Shown: in pieces, positions 1 through 8,959 of the stretch
Numbering within the stretch: the stretch's first letter is position 1
Layout: every line of letters starts with the position of its first letter
Source: CAYWMD01 sp964458575
GTDB taxonomy: Bacteria; Verrucomicrobiota; Verrucomicrobiia; Limisphaerales; JADLHS01
NCBI GenBank assembly: GCA_964458575.1
Contig: CAYWMD010000004.1
Span: 124,001 to 188,000 of the forward strand
Reading direction: 5' to 3'
Length of the DNA stretch: 64,000 nucleotides
Notes under the pieces: model-generated
The model's input: the letters and a program-made list of their open reading frames with translations, nothing else
Database searches by the model: none
Told to the model about the DNA's origin: nothing
Position numbers and translations under genes: made by a program

Positions 1-1
1 G

Positions 2-244
2 GCCCTGTTGTGGGCCGGCTTTGGTCCGCGCCTCGTGTATTGGGTTGCGCTCGCCCTGGGAATCTACATCTCGATGCAGCGCGAACAACGCCGGCCCAAG
101 GGCGTGCCGCGTCCGTTTGCCCGCCGGGCATTGGCGATGTTTGGCGTGTGGACCTTTTTCGGGTTCATCCGACTGTGGCACGAACCGGGCGGCACGTACG
201 GTCAGCGGATTCACTTTTTGCTTGGACTTTTCGGCCTCGGCTGA
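2..244 (+). CDS. C-terminal part of a membrane protein, possibly an MBOAT-family O-acyltransferase (partial)
   Basis: The reading frame is open from the left edge, so only the last 80 or so residues are visible. They hold two or three hydrophobic stretches (LVYWVALALGIYIS, ALAMFGVWTFFGFIRLW, FLLGLFGLG) split by a basic loop. This spacing resembles the end of AlgI/DltB-type MBOAT proteins, where a short cytoplasmic loop is followed by a helix ending in FFR or a similar motif. The diagnostic His region would lie upstream, outside the window. The gene sits 21 bases before an AMP-forming ligase and a carrier protein, the partners that MBOAT proteins have in dlt-type operons. The MBOAT label is inference; the frame being a real gene end is supported by context. 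Confidence 0.5.
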   Translation, partial: ALLWAGFGPRLVYWVALALGIYISMQREQRRPKGVPRPFARRALAMFGVWTFFGFIRLWHEPGGTYGQRIHFLLGLFGLG

Positions 245-265
245 AATCGTGTCGCCGCGTAACTC

Positions 266-1786
266 ATGCTCATCAAACTGAACGTTGGAGAACTCGTGGA
301 GCCCTTCGGGGGGCGCCGCTGGCAGCGCGCGGAAATCCACCGGCAAATCGCCTTGCGCGTCGGCCGCTTTCAAAAACTCGGTCTTGCGCCGGAAGATCGC
401 GTGTTCCTGCCGTTCGGCAACCGGCTCGAATTCTTCGCCGAACTGCTGGCCATCTGGAAACTCGGCGCGTGCGCCATCCCGATTGATGCCCGGCTCACGG
501 CGTTCGAGGTCGAGAATCTTTCCCGCGCCGCCAGCCCGAAACTCGCCGTCGCGGACGACGCCACGCACGCCGATGTGATCGCCGTGTTGAACAAAGCCGG
601 CGTTCGCACCGTGCTCACAACCGACACCGGCAACACCGAAGCCGCGGCCTGCGCCATCCGGCTCGATGGCGATGCGTTGATGTTGTTCACGTCCGGCTCG
701 ACGGGCGATCCGAAAGGTGTGTTGCACACGCACCGTTCGCTGCGAGCGCGTTGGACGGGGTTGCACGATCATCTGCCCGCGGCGGCGTTTGCCCGGACGC
801 TGTGCATGTTGCCCACGCATTTCGGCCACGGGTTGATCTGCAACTGCCTCTTTCCCTGGCTGTCCGGCAACGATCTCTACATCTCGCCGCCGTTCCGGCC
901 CGACCTCGTGACGCGCGTGGGTGGGGTGATTGACGAACACAGCATCACGTTCATGTCATCCGTGCCGCCGATCTGGAAGCTCGCGCTCAAACTCGCCAAG
1001 CCGCCGCAGAAGGGCACGCTCCAGCGTGTTCATGTCGGCTCGGCCCCGCTTTCGGCCGCCGCGTGGACGGACATTCGCAAATGGACCGGGACGCAGCATG
1101 TTTGCAACGCCTACGGCATCACAGAGACCGGCAGTTGGGTGGCCGGACTCGAAAAGGCCGACGTGCCCGCGGAGGATGGATTGATCGGCGTTGGCTGGGG
1201 ATCGGTTATCAAAGTGCTCAAGACCGACGAAACCAATCAGCCGCTCAGCCAGGAAATGGAGTGCAAGACCGGCGAATCCGGCTACGTCTGGCTGAACACG
1301 CCCGCGTTGATGAAGGGATATTTCCGCCGCGACGATTTGACCGCGAAGGCGGTGGTGGACGGCTGGTTCATGACGGGCGACATCGGTTTCCTCGACGAAC
1401 AAGGCCGCCTCCTGTTGCGCGGGCGCGAACGCGACGAGATCAACAAGGGCGGCATGAAGATTTATCCGTCGGACATTGACACGGTAGTCGAACGCTTCAA
1501 GGCCGCGACCGACGTTTGCGCCTTTGCGCTCGATGATCCGATTTACGGGCAATCCGTCGGCATGGCGGTGGTGTTGAACGACACCAAGGATGAAACCATC
1601 CAGGGACTTCATGCGTGGATGAAAACGCAACTGGCCGAACACAAAATGCCGTCGAAATGGTGGGCCATTGACGCCATCCCGCGCACGTCGCGCGGCAAAA
1701 TCAACCGCGAGGCCGTGAAAAATGCGTGCGACAAACAGCCCGCGCTCGACCTGCCTGCCATTCTTTCGAGGAAACCCGGCGCATGA
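266..1786 (+). CDS. AMP-forming acyl ligase (ANL superfamily: acyl-CoA synthetase / DltA-like)
   Basis: A 506-residue adenylate-forming enzyme, expected to activate a carboxylic acid with ATP and load it onto CoA or a carrier protein. Family motifs are in the right order: the P-loop A3 motif LMLFTSGSTGDPKGVLHTH near residues 138-156, A5 NAYGITETG near 280, the A7 Asp region WFMTGDIGF near 370, the hinge GRERDEINKGGMKIYP near 390, and the A10 catalytic lysine in RGKINRE (K478). Length is normal for the family. The stop overlaps the start of the carrier-protein gene by four bases (ATGA), so that protein is the likely acceptor. The substrate cannot be read from sequence. Cytoplasmic, with no signal peptide. 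The start at the first ATG after the upstream stop leaves the whole N-terminal domain intact. Confidence 0.9.
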   Translation: MLIKLNVGELVEPFGGRRWQRAEIHRQIALRVGRFQKLGLAPEDRVFLPFGNRLEFFAELLAIWKLGACAIPIDARLTAFEVENLSRAASPKLAVADDATHADVIAVLNKAGVRTVLTTDTGNTEAAACAIRLDGDALMLFTSGSTGDPKGVLHTHRSLRARWTGLHDHLPAAAFARTLCMLPTHFGHGLICNCLFPWLSGNDLYISPPFRPDLVTRVGGVIDEHSITFMSSVPPIWKLALKLAKPPQKGTLQRVHVGSAPLSAAAWTDIRKWTGTQHVCNAYGITETGSWVAGLEKADVPAEDGLIGVGWGSVIKVLKTDETNQPLSQEMECKTGESGYVWLNTPALMKGYFRRDDLTAKAVVDGWFMTGDIGFLDEQGRLLLRGRERDEINKGGMKIYPSDIDTVVERFKAATDVCAFALDDPIYGQSVGMAVVLNDTKDETIQGLHAWMKTQLAEHKMPSKWWAIDAIPRTSRGKINREAVKNACDKQPALDLPAILSRKPGA

Positions 1787-2043
1787 GTGAAATTCGCGAA
1801 CAACGCCGGCAGGCCCTGCTCCAGTTCCTGCGCAGCATCCAGAAGGCGGGCATGCCCGTCGAATCGCTCAAGGACACCGACCGGCTCATCGCGTCGGGCT
1901 TGATTGATTCGCTGGCCATCCTGCAAATCGTTTCCTGGCTCGAAAGTACCTACGGCATTGATTTTTCAATTCGCGGCGTGTCGCCGGAGGAACTTGGCTC
2001 CATCGGCGGTATCCTCGACGTGATTGAACAGGAAAAAAAATGA
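1783..2043 (+). CDS. Acyl/aminoacyl carrier protein
   Basis: An 86-residue acidic helical carrier protein. The segment ASGLIDSLAILQIV contains the DSL motif whose Ser43 is the expected 4'-phosphopantetheine attachment site, followed by a typical helix-2 region and a short C-terminal helix ending in DVIEQEKK. The ATG lies inside the stop codon of the ligase gene (ATGA) and its own stop overlaps the next start in the same way, so the three genes should be translationally coupled. It fits a dedicated carrier, as DltC is for DltA, better than the fatty-acid-synthesis ACP, which normally sits in a fab cluster. Confidence 0.88.
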   Translation: MSEIREQRRQALLQFLRSIQKAGMPVESLKDTDRLIASGLIDSLAILQIVSWLESTYGIDFSIRGVSPEELGSIGGILDVIEQEKK

Positions 2044-2927
2044 GCGCCACCCAGCCCACCAACCAATCCCCCGGCAGCCGCATGAAAGCGGCCTTGTATT
2101 CCCGCGACATCATGCCGTTCATCGGCACCTATGACGTTTTTTCGGCCGCGCTGGCAGGGCGCCATTTTGATGCGTTGTTCATCAGCGGCTTTGGTTTTGC
2201 CGCGAGCCATTATGGTCTGCCGGACATCGGGTTCATCACGTGGTCGGAGATCGTTTATTACGTCCAACGCATCCGCACCGTCCTGCCGCAACACCACATC
2301 CTCGTGGACATTGACGACGGCTATTGCGACCCGGAAGTCGCGTGTCACGTCGTTTCGATCCTGGAAGCCTCGGGCGCGTCGGGCGTGGTGCTGGAAGACC
2401 AGAAACGTCCGCGGCGCTGCGGGCATTTCGAGGGCAAGCAGATCATGGACATGGACGAGTATCTCGCCAAACTGAAGCAGGTGCTGGCCACACGACGGGA
2501 TTTGTTCGTCGTCGCGCGTACGGACAGTTCCGACCCCGCGGACATCGAACGGCGAGTGGTGGCCTTCGCCGAAGCCGGCGCGGACGCGGTGTTGGTGGAC
2601 GGCTTGAAGAGCCTCGACACCGTGCGCGCGTTGAGCCAGAAAGTAAAAGTGCCGTTTTGTTTCAACCAGATCGCCGGCGGGAAATCGCCCGCCTGCACGT
2701 TGACCGAACTCAAGCAAGCCGGCGCGCGCCTCATTATTTACAGCACGCCGTGCTTGTTTGCGGCGCAACCTGCCATCGAAGACGCCATGCGCGCGATCAA
2801 GGCTGAGGATGGTTCGCTGGCGAAGAGCCGCATTGGCGTGAAGGAATGCACGCAGGTGCTTCAGGAAAATCAGGCCCGCCGCCAGGCCCCGCTAATCAGC
2901 GTCCGCGAACCGAACGCGAAGAGCTGA
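2040..2927 (+). CDS. Isocitrate lyase / PEP mutase superfamily enzyme (probable C-C lyase)
   Basis: A 295-residue TIM-barrel enzyme of the ICL/PEPM superfamily. The metal-binding region VDIDDGY (residues 89-95) and the loop EDQKRPRRCGHF (119-130) are clear. Cys127 in the RCGH motif is the general acid/base of isocitrate and methylisocitrate lyases, whereas true phosphomutases have a different loop (EDK-x-x-x-K-x-N-S). A lyase or decarboxylase acting on a 2-hydroxy or 2-oxo diacid is therefore more likely than phosphonate synthesis. The start overlaps the carrier-protein stop. An internal Met at residue 15 is an alternative start. In context it may make or trim the organic acid that the ligase loads; that link is inference. 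Confidence 0.85.
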   Translation: MSATQPTNQSPGSRMKAALYSRDIMPFIGTYDVFSAALAGRHFDALFISGFGFAASHYGLPDIGFITWSEIVYYVQRIRTVLPQHHILVDIDDGYCDPEVACHVVSILEASGASGVVLEDQKRPRRCGHFEGKQIMDMDEYLAKLKQVLATRRDLFVVARTDSSDPADIERRVVAFAEAGADAVLVDGLKSLDTVRALSQKVKVPFCFNQIAGGKSPACTLTELKQAGARLIIYSTPCLFAAQPAIEDAMRAIKAEDGSLAKSRIGVKECTQVLQENQARRQAPLISVREPNAKS

Positions 2928-3088
2928 TCCGGCTCAAGTGTTCAAATTGTACCGTAGTCCCCTTTGGACCACCTGCCACTCTCCGCGCCCATGAACTTGT
3001 GCGCACGGCCGTGCAATCTTTTCTTGCATATGCAACAAAAGGTCGTCAAGTAATTCAATGCCAGCGTTATCCGCCGCCGCGGAACCGT

Positions 3089-5044
3089 TTATTGTACCGG
3101 CAGTTTCAGTTCGTTCAGCCGCTTGCGGGCCTGGTCAAGAACTGGCGACGACTTCGCCGATTTCAACACGAGATTCAGCGCCGTCCCAATCTCTGCGGAA
3201 TTTTTGGCGTCCAGCTTCTCGGCAATCTTGACCGCTACGGCGCCCGCCTCGTCGGCGACTTCCGCATCTGACAGGTACGGCGTCACTAGTTGCAGCGAAT
3301 TGACCGTGAGCACATCTCCCAACCCGGCGAGCACGAGTTTCTTTTCCGCCGGACTGGTCGCCAGGGTTGAAGCTTCGCGCAACATTTCGAGCTTCGCCGG
3401 CGCCTTCGCTTCCGACTCGCGGGCCAGCCGCACGTAACCACGAAAAGCGATGTCGCGTTCGTTGTTCTTCGCCGTGCGCACGATTTGCACGAGGTCCGGC
3501 GCGCTTGCCGCATCCGGCCAGTCAGCCAGCGCACGCACGGCGGCTTCGCGAACGGCTGGGGTGGAATCGGCCAGCGCACCGCGCACAGCAGCGAGCGCGT
3601 TTTCTCCGCCGACCGCGCTGAGAACGCCCAGCAGCGCGCCTTTTTGCTCCGGCTTCGCTTCCGGCAAGGCGGCGATGATTTGTCCGGTGGCTGAAGCGGG
3701 CGAACCCGCTCCCGTGCAAATGGAACTCAACGCCGCGGCCAGACCATCGAGGTCTTGCTCGTCCGCGGACCGGAGCAACAACTTGATCAACGCCGGAATT
3801 TCCGTGGGCGTGCCGAGTTTGCCGAGCCGTTGCAGCACGCTGGAACGCACTTTGGCGTCCGGGTCGGATGCCGCGTTCAGCAATTCCGGAACGGCGGAAA
3901 CCATCCGTCGTCGCCCAATGAGGTCAATGCCGGTGATGCGTCGGCTTGCGTTCGGGCTCTTGAGCAGGTTGAGCGCGCTGACATTTGCGTCGCGACCGGG
4001 AATGCCGGCCAGTCCGTCCACGGACGCCTCGGCGACTGCGGGGTCCGCGTCCCCGATCAATTGGACAAGCGCGGTCACGGACGCGGCATCGCCGATGGCC
4101 GCCAGCGCGCGGATCGCCGCGAGGCGATTGTCCTTCGCTCCCTGTTTTGTTTGAACGGAAAGGGCCGGCACGGCCGAAGCATCTCCGCGCGCCCCGAGCG
4201 TTTGCATCACTACAATCTGCTTTTCGGATTGAAGCTGCGACAGAACGCCGCTCAACACGCGCGTCACTTCCGGACCGGACATTTCGAGCGACGCGCGGAC
4301 GGCGGTGTTGAACTGAATCCGGTCGTTGCTCACGAGCGATTCTTTGAGCAACTCCAACCCGTCGTTGCCACGCGTCAGGATGGCCCCGCGCAAAGCCGCG
4401 GCGCGAGTTTGATTCGGAATGTCAGCCATTCCCCGCAGCCGGTCGTAAATCGCGAGGGTGTCCTTCGCTTTTCCCTTCGCGGCCATAGTTTCGGCGCAAC
4501 GCAGCAAGCCTTCACCGAAGGCAAGCCGGTTGGCCGGGGCTGTTCCGGGAAGGGCCGCCTCGATGGCACGGGCGGATTTGGTTGTGCCGATGCTGCCCAG
4601 GGCGCGGGCCGCCGCCTGCGCGACGGCCGGATCAGCGTCGCCGAGCAAGGCTAACAATGGTTTTACCGCCCCGGCATCTTTGCGTACGCCGATGCTGCCG
4701 ATGACGCCGACGAGCAGCCGGCCTTTAACCCGCTTGAGTTCATCACGCAGCGCGCGGTCCACGGACGAGCCGGGCATTGTTTCCAACGCGTAACGCGCCA
4801 TGTGGCTGAGTTCCGGGTTGGCCAGGTAGCTGACCAGCACCGGCACGGCCTTGCGGTTGCCGATGACGGCGAGTTCGCGGCAGGCATCGGCCTTTTCCTT
4901 GCGGCCCGTGTCGGATTTAAGCACCGCAATCCACTGTTCGGCGGATTTGGTGATCAAGGGTGTAGGGGCCGTGGAATCAGCGGCGAACAAGACCGAAGCC
5001 GCATACAACAGCAATGTACCAACGAAAATGTTTTTGGTGTTCAT
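3089..5044 (-). CDS. Secreted HEAT-repeat protein
   Basis: A 651-residue protein with a Sec signal peptide (MNTKNIFVGTLLLYAASVLFA, cut near ADS). The rest is a run of alpha-helical pairs with the HEAT/PBS-lyase-like signature, for example DPAVAQAAARALGSIG, DPAVAEASVDGLAGI, DAKVRSSVLQRLGKLG and TPAVREAAVRALADW. This is a solenoid used for protein-protein contact with no catalytic motif. It begins 24 bases after the Gfo/Idh gene stops and is probably co-transcribed with it. Secreted HEAT proteins next to exported oxidoreductases are common in Planctomycetota and Verrucomicrobiota, but the partner here cannot be told from sequence. Confidence 0.88.
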   Translation of the reverse strand: MNTKNIFVGTLLLYAASVLFAADSTAPTPLITKSAEQWIAVLKSDTGRKEKADACRELAVIGNRKAVPVLVSYLANPELSHMARYALETMPGSSVDRALRDELKRVKGRLLVGVIGSIGVRKDAGAVKPLLALLGDADPAVAQAAARALGSIGTTKSARAIEAALPGTAPANRLAFGEGLLRCAETMAAKGKAKDTLAIYDRLRGMADIPNQTRAAALRGAILTRGNDGLELLKESLVSNDRIQFNTAVRASLEMSGPEVTRVLSGVLSQLQSEKQIVVMQTLGARGDASAVPALSVQTKQGAKDNRLAAIRALAAIGDAASVTALVQLIGDADPAVAEASVDGLAGIPGRDANVSALNLLKSPNASRRITGIDLIGRRRMVSAVPELLNAASDPDAKVRSSVLQRLGKLGTPTEIPALIKLLLRSADEQDLDGLAAALSSICTGAGSPASATGQIIAALPEAKPEQKGALLGVLSAVGGENALAAVRGALADSTPAVREAAVRALADWPDAASAPDLVQIVRTAKNNERDIAFRGYVRLARESEAKAPAKLEMLREASTLATSPAEKKLVLAGLGDVLTVNSLQLVTPYLSDAEVADEAGAVAVKIAEKLDAKNSAEIGTALNLVLKSAKSSPVLDQARKRLNELKLPVQ

Positions 5045-5068
5045 GTCTGGGGGAGAATTAACCGCTGA

Positions 5069-6376
5069 TTAAATGATAAACGGCTCGCGCATCGCGCGGG
5101 AACGAAGCCGGTTGGCCTCCTCATCCTTCACGAATTCCTCCTTCACCGGGTCGTAGGTCAGATCGCGTTTGAGCCACATGCAGATGTTGGCCGCATGCAC
5201 CGTGCTCATGGAGCGATGCATCACCTCCGCGTTGGCGACCGGTTGCTGGCGGGACTTCACGCAGTCGAGGAAATTGCGCGTGTGGCTCATCGCCCGCTGG
5301 GTGCGGGTTTGATATTCGTGCACCACCTTGTCGAAATCCGCGAGCAAACCGGGCGACGACGCTTCCGTTTTCCGATAACCATCAGCGGCGGCAATCCAGC
5401 CTCCCGGTCCGTCGAACCGTTCGCCACAGGAGCCGTGCCAGTATTTATCGCCGCGGGAGAGGATCATTTTCACACCGTTGGCAAACGTCGTCACCATCCC
5501 GTCGCCGCTGATGTTGTTGACGTATTCGTAGTGGACGGGCGAGGTGTGCAACGTGCCAAGGCCCGCCTGGCATTGGGCAAACGTGTGCGCGCCCCATTCG
5601 CCGATGCAACTCGTGTGGAAATCGTAATGCCCGCGCCAGGCGCCGCGCGTGTAAGCCACGTTGTAAGGCCGCCACGGACATGGGCCGAGCCACAAGTCCC
5701 AGTCAGATTCGTCCTTGGACGGCTCGGGTTCGGCGGGCAGCCAGTCGTGCCGCATCTCGGCCGCATCCCACGGCGCAATGTGCGCGTAGGCGGTGTGCAC
5801 CGGTCCGAGCTGGCCGTTGAGCGCGGCCTCGATGGCATAAACATGGTTGGCCTCGCTCAGGCGCTGCGTGCCGGTTTGATAAACCCGCCCGTAACGTTTC
5901 GCCGTGTCGAGCACGGCGCGCCCTTCGGCGATGGTCATCGAAGACGGCTTCTCCACATAAATGTCCTTTCCCGCGCGCATCACCCAGATCGCGGCCAGCG
6001 CGTGCCAGCGATCGCCGGTGGCGCACAAGATCGCGTCAATGTCCGTGCGCTCGGCGAGAAACTCACGAATGTCCAGATAAAGCCGGCAATCCGTGTTCGC
6101 GTAATGCTCGTCCACCAGCTTCTTGACGGCCTCGCGCCGCGTCTTCTGCGGGTCGCAGATGGCGACGAACTGCACGTCCTTTTCGGGCAGCATCGCGCGC
6201 AAATCCTGTGTTCCCCGACCGCCCAGGCCGAGGCCAGCCAGCACGATGCGCTCGCTCGGCGCCACCGCCCCGTCGCGTCCGAGGGCCGATGCCGGCATGA
6301 TGACGGGCGCCACCGCCATTCCGGAGGCGGCGGCAAGGGTGCGTTGGAGAAATTTGCGACGGTGAAGTTTTTTCAT
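5069..6376 (-). CDS. Tat-exported Gfo/Idh/MocA-family oxidoreductase
   Basis: About 435 residues from the chosen ATG. A twin-arginine signal, HRRKFLQRTLAAASGMAV, opens the protein, so it is exported folded with its nicotinamide cofactor. The Rossmann nucleotide motif is VLAGLGLGGRG, the family's EKP motif appears as DIYVEKPSSMT, and the C-terminal alpha/beta domain follows. Relatives act on sugars and related polyols. An upstream in-frame ATG at 6403 would add nine residues (MRRTPATAV) before the Met; I chose the inner one because Tat arginines normally lie close to the N-terminus. Neither has a good Shine-Dalgarno sequence. It is the middle gene of a probable three-gene minus-strand unit. 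Confidence 0.9.
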   Translation of the reverse strand: MKKLHRRKFLQRTLAAASGMAVAPVIMPASALGRDGAVAPSERIVLAGLGLGGRGTQDLRAMLPEKDVQFVAICDPQKTRREAVKKLVDEHYANTDCRLYLDIREFLAERTDIDAILCATGDRWHALAAIWVMRAGKDIYVEKPSSMTIAEGRAVLDTAKRYGRVYQTGTQRLSEANHVYAIEAALNGQLGPVHTAYAHIAPWDAAEMRHDWLPAEPEPSKDESDWDLWLGPCPWRPYNVAYTRGAWRGHYDFHTSCIGEWGAHTFAQCQAGLGTLHTSPVHYEYVNNISGDGMVTTFANGVKMILSRGDKYWHGSCGERFDGPGGWIAAADGYRKTEASSPGLLADFDKVVHEYQTRTQRAMSHTRNFLDCVKSRQQPVANAEVMHRSMSTVHAANICMWLKRDLTYDPVKEEFVKDEEANRLRSRAMREPFII

Positions 6377-6493
6377 AACGGCAGTGGCAGGAGTTCGGCG
6401 CATGACGCATTTCTAAATTCCGCTGCGCATCATCACAGTCTTTTTCTTCTGGCACAAGATGAAGAACAGAAAATGAACCAGGCTTCGGTGGGG

Positions 6494-7942
6494 TCAGAAT
6501 CGCCATGCAGGGATTGCCGCGCCCGCTGTCATGACTTCTTCCAGGTAAGCCCCCGTCTCCGGCGGCGGCGCAAAGCCGCGATCCGTCTCGGCCCGATCCA
6601 CCACCCGATAACCGAGGATGGTATGCCAATTCCCGTCGGACAGTTGCAGATTCGCGGCGATGGGATGATCAAGCGTCCAGGTGATGCCCCCGGGCGGCGG
6701 GCCAAAATCCGCGCGGCCGTCGCGAATCACCAGCGGCGATTTGAGCCGGGCGTTTTTGACATCCAGCGGCCACAGGCAAAGCGTTTCGCGGATGCGACCC
6801 TTGAGTGGTTGTCCGGTTGCATCCCTGGGCAGCGGAAAACGTTTCGCCATTTCCGCCGGAAGTTCGCTGATCAAGTTGGCCGCGATGAACAAGTTGCCAT
6901 CCGTTGCGCGATGGAGCGCCACCGGGGACAACGGCAAAACCCCGGGCAGGTAAAGCAGGCGTTTCCACCGGACGGCGTCGGTCGAACGCCAGACCCGGAT
7001 GCTCCGCTTGTATGCTCCGCCGCCGCGGAGGGCCAGCAACCACGCGCCGTCACGGTCGCGCACCAAACTGGGTTCAAACCCGTGCGCATCGTCGCCCACC
7101 AGCGCGGGCGCAAAATCTTCCGGTCGCCACTGGCCGCCGCTGCGACGCCAACGCAGGAGGCCGACGCTGCCTCGACCTTTGTCCCGGTGGCCGGTGAAGG
7201 GAATGATCAGATCATCCCCTTCCGGAAGGGCGCTCGTCATGCCGCCTGAACCCAGAAACCAACCCGGCAGCAGGCGTTCGTGCGGAACTGTCTCCATTGA
7301 CAGCACGCGGAATTCCTTTCCGTCGTAAGCAAACTGGTGCACTTCGTGAAAGCTATAACTCTCCTCGCCGCCGAAAGGATCGGAGGGCCGATCATCGGCG
7401 CCCGGCGTCGCCGGCGGGACGCGCATCGGCCAGCCGATCACCTGATTGATGCCAAAACCGGTGCCGGCGTGGGGATGCGGCGAGCCATCCGCACGTCTGG
7501 CGCGCAGGGGAATGAATCCCACGCGATGCCATTGTTTGATCAACCAGCAGGGCTTGCCCGGAGGTCGGGAGTTTGGGTTGGCGCTTCTTTCGATGCGCGT
7601 AACTGGAATCGCCTTGTCCACCTTGAAATGAGACAAATCATCGAACTCGACGACGTCCACGCCGACTTCAAAGTCACCGGGATGATGGCCCCGGATGTTG
7701 CAAATGGCCGCGGCCTGACGCGGCGCAATCTGGAAGGGAAACGTGATGCAATAACGCCAGAGGTCGCCCGGTGGCGTGCTGGGCGGAATTCGCAACCGGG
7801 CGCTGCTGCGGGTCACTTTGATGATTCCGTCCGGCTTGCCATGGGCTGTTGATAACAACCGGCAGCCCATACCGGCTGCGACCGCCGCTGCGGAAGTTGT
7901 GCTCAACCGCAAAAACTCGCGGCGCGGGATTGGCCTGTTCAT
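6494..7942 (-). CDS. Tat-exported protein of unknown function (beta-propeller/glycosidase-like)
   Basis: A 482-residue protein starting MNRPIPRREFLRLSTTSAAA, a clear twin-arginine signal. The mature part is rich in Trp, Gly and short beta-type segments: DGAWLLALRGGGAYKRSIRV, FEPSLVRDRDGAW, and a later SIRVWRSTDAVRWKRL, which resembles the Asp-box-like blades of sialidase-type propellers. I do not recognise a catalytic signature, so a glycosidase or sialidase role is only a guess. An ATG ten codons upstream is possible but would bury the Tat motif deeper. The gene lies 117 bases ahead of the exported oxidoreductase and may be the first gene of that unit. Its start faces the divergent kinase-like gene. 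Confidence 0.7.
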   Translation of the reverse strand: MNRPIPRREFLRLSTTSAAAVAAGMGCRLLSTAHGKPDGIIKVTRSSARLRIPPSTPPGDLWRYCITFPFQIAPRQAAAICNIRGHHPGDFEVGVDVVEFDDLSHFKVDKAIPVTRIERSANPNSRPPGKPCWLIKQWHRVGFIPLRARRADGSPHPHAGTGFGINQVIGWPMRVPPATPGADDRPSDPFGGEESYSFHEVHQFAYDGKEFRVLSMETVPHERLLPGWFLGSGGMTSALPEGDDLIIPFTGHRDKGRGSVGLLRWRRSGGQWRPEDFAPALVGDDAHGFEPSLVRDRDGAWLLALRGGGAYKRSIRVWRSTDAVRWKRLLYLPGVLPLSPVALHRATDGNLFIAANLISELPAEMAKRFPLPRDATGQPLKGRIRETLCLWPLDVKNARLKSPLVIRDGRADFGPPPGGITWTLDHPIAANLQLSDGNWHTILGYRVVDRAETDRGFAPPPETGAYLEEVMTAGAAIPAWRF

Positions 7943-8007
7943 CAGGTGGATTCTGACACGATGACAAACCAAATGAAAGCGAAGCGAAATCCGGAGGGGA
8001 GTTTCGC

Positions 8008-8904
8008 GTGGTCCCGGTTAATGGGTTCATCCACCAAGCCGCGCCTGGCCCGGCGGGTTTGAATTTACGAAGGATTCAATTTCCGCTAAGGCTGTGGCCG
8101 ATGTTGCTTGTCCGTCCTGAGTTTCAGCCGGCGTTTCAACGACTGGGGTTGAAGTCGTGCGACGCCGTCGTGCGGCATTTCGCCGGCGATCCGGCAGCGG
8201 CGGCGCAACGCACGGTCCACGCCACGACCCTGGCCATGCCGGACGGTTCGTGCGTGGCCGTCTTCTTCAAGCAATACGTGTATGCACCGTCGGCGTGGAA
8301 ATTCATTGGCCGCGCGTCGAAGGCGCGATGCGAATTCCGCAACTACGAAGTGTTCGCCCGGCTCGGCATTCCGGCCGCCACACCGGTCGCGTGCGGCGAG
8401 GAGCGGGACGGCCTGGGCCGGTTGCGTCGCGCCTTCATTGTCACCCGCGCGATACCACAAGCGATGACACTGGTGGAGTTTTTTCAACAACGTTGCGCCA
8501 GCCGTGGCGAGCAAGCCGGCCGCTGCACGCGTGAACATTTTTTACGACAACTGGCCGACATGACCCGGCGAATTCATCAGGCGGATTTCTTCCATCACGA
8601 CCTGGTCTGGCGGAACATTCTCGTGACGGGGTCACCCCCCGGTGAACCGAAGCTGTGGTGGATTGACTGTCCGCGCGGCCGGTTCGACCGCTGGTCACCC
8701 TGGCGACGCTGGTCGCGCTTGCGCGACCTCACCTCGCTGGACAAGCTTGGGTCGCAACTTTGCACCCGGGGCGAGCGCCTGAAGTTCGTGAAACTCTACC
8801 TCGGCAAAAAGCGCCTGGACAGCGAGGCCCGGCAACTGATCCGCGTGGCGCTCGAATACGGCAAGAAACGCCGGCCCGACGAGGGAAAACAGCTGTCTCC
8901 CTAG
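8008..8904 (+). CDS. Lipopolysaccharide-kinase (Kdo/WaaP)-family protein
   Basis: A 298-residue small kinase-fold protein. It has a putative ATP-lysine (VAVFFKQY, K88), the catalytic loop FFHHDLVWRNIL with Asp198 and Asn203 in the order expected of the Kdo/WaaP/InaA group, and a metal-binding Asp in LWWIDCPRGRF. Enzymes of this family phosphorylate sugars of the lipid A-core, so it probably modifies the outer-membrane glycolipid from the cytoplasmic side. The GTG start is preferred because a purine-rich Shine-Dalgarno (GGAGGGG) lies about eight bases upstream. An ATG at 8101 would still leave the kinase core intact but has only a weak site. Confidence 0.8.
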   Translation: MVPVNGFIHQAAPGPAGLNLRRIQFPLRLWPMLLVRPEFQPAFQRLGLKSCDAVVRHFAGDPAAAAQRTVHATTLAMPDGSCVAVFFKQYVYAPSAWKFIGRASKARCEFRNYEVFARLGIPAATPVACGEERDGLGRLRRAFIVTRAIPQAMTLVEFFQQRCASRGEQAGRCTREHFLRQLADMTRRIHQADFFHHDLVWRNILVTGSPPGEPKLWWIDCPRGRFDRWSPWRRWSRLRDLTSLDKLGSQLCTRGERLKFVKLYLGKKRLDSEARQLIRVALEYGKKRRPDEGKQLSP

Positions 8905-8943
8905 CTGCGAACATTCGGTCGCACGGATTCGCCGCGGCTGGGT

Positions 8944-8959
8944 CGCGTTCTTTAACGCG
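8944..8959. terminator. Small hairpin between convergent genes
   Basis: CGCGTT and AACGCG form a six-pair stem around the loop CTTT, immediately after the kinase-like gene and abutting the stop of the autotransporter gene on the other strand. There is no T-run on either side, so it may be a weak bidirectional or Rho-assisted terminator, or chance. Confidence 0.3.

Noticed and set aside
2040..2927. Phosphoenolpyruvate mutase, hence phosphonate biosynthesis
   Set aside because: The catalytic loop has the RCGH motif of lyases and lacks the mutase EDK-x-x-x-K-x-N-S signature; no phosphonopyruvate decarboxylase is near.
5195..7249. 684-codon plus-strand open frame across the Gfo/Idh and unknown Tat genes
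   Set aside because: Both minus-strand genes have Tat signals and family motifs; the plus frame has none.
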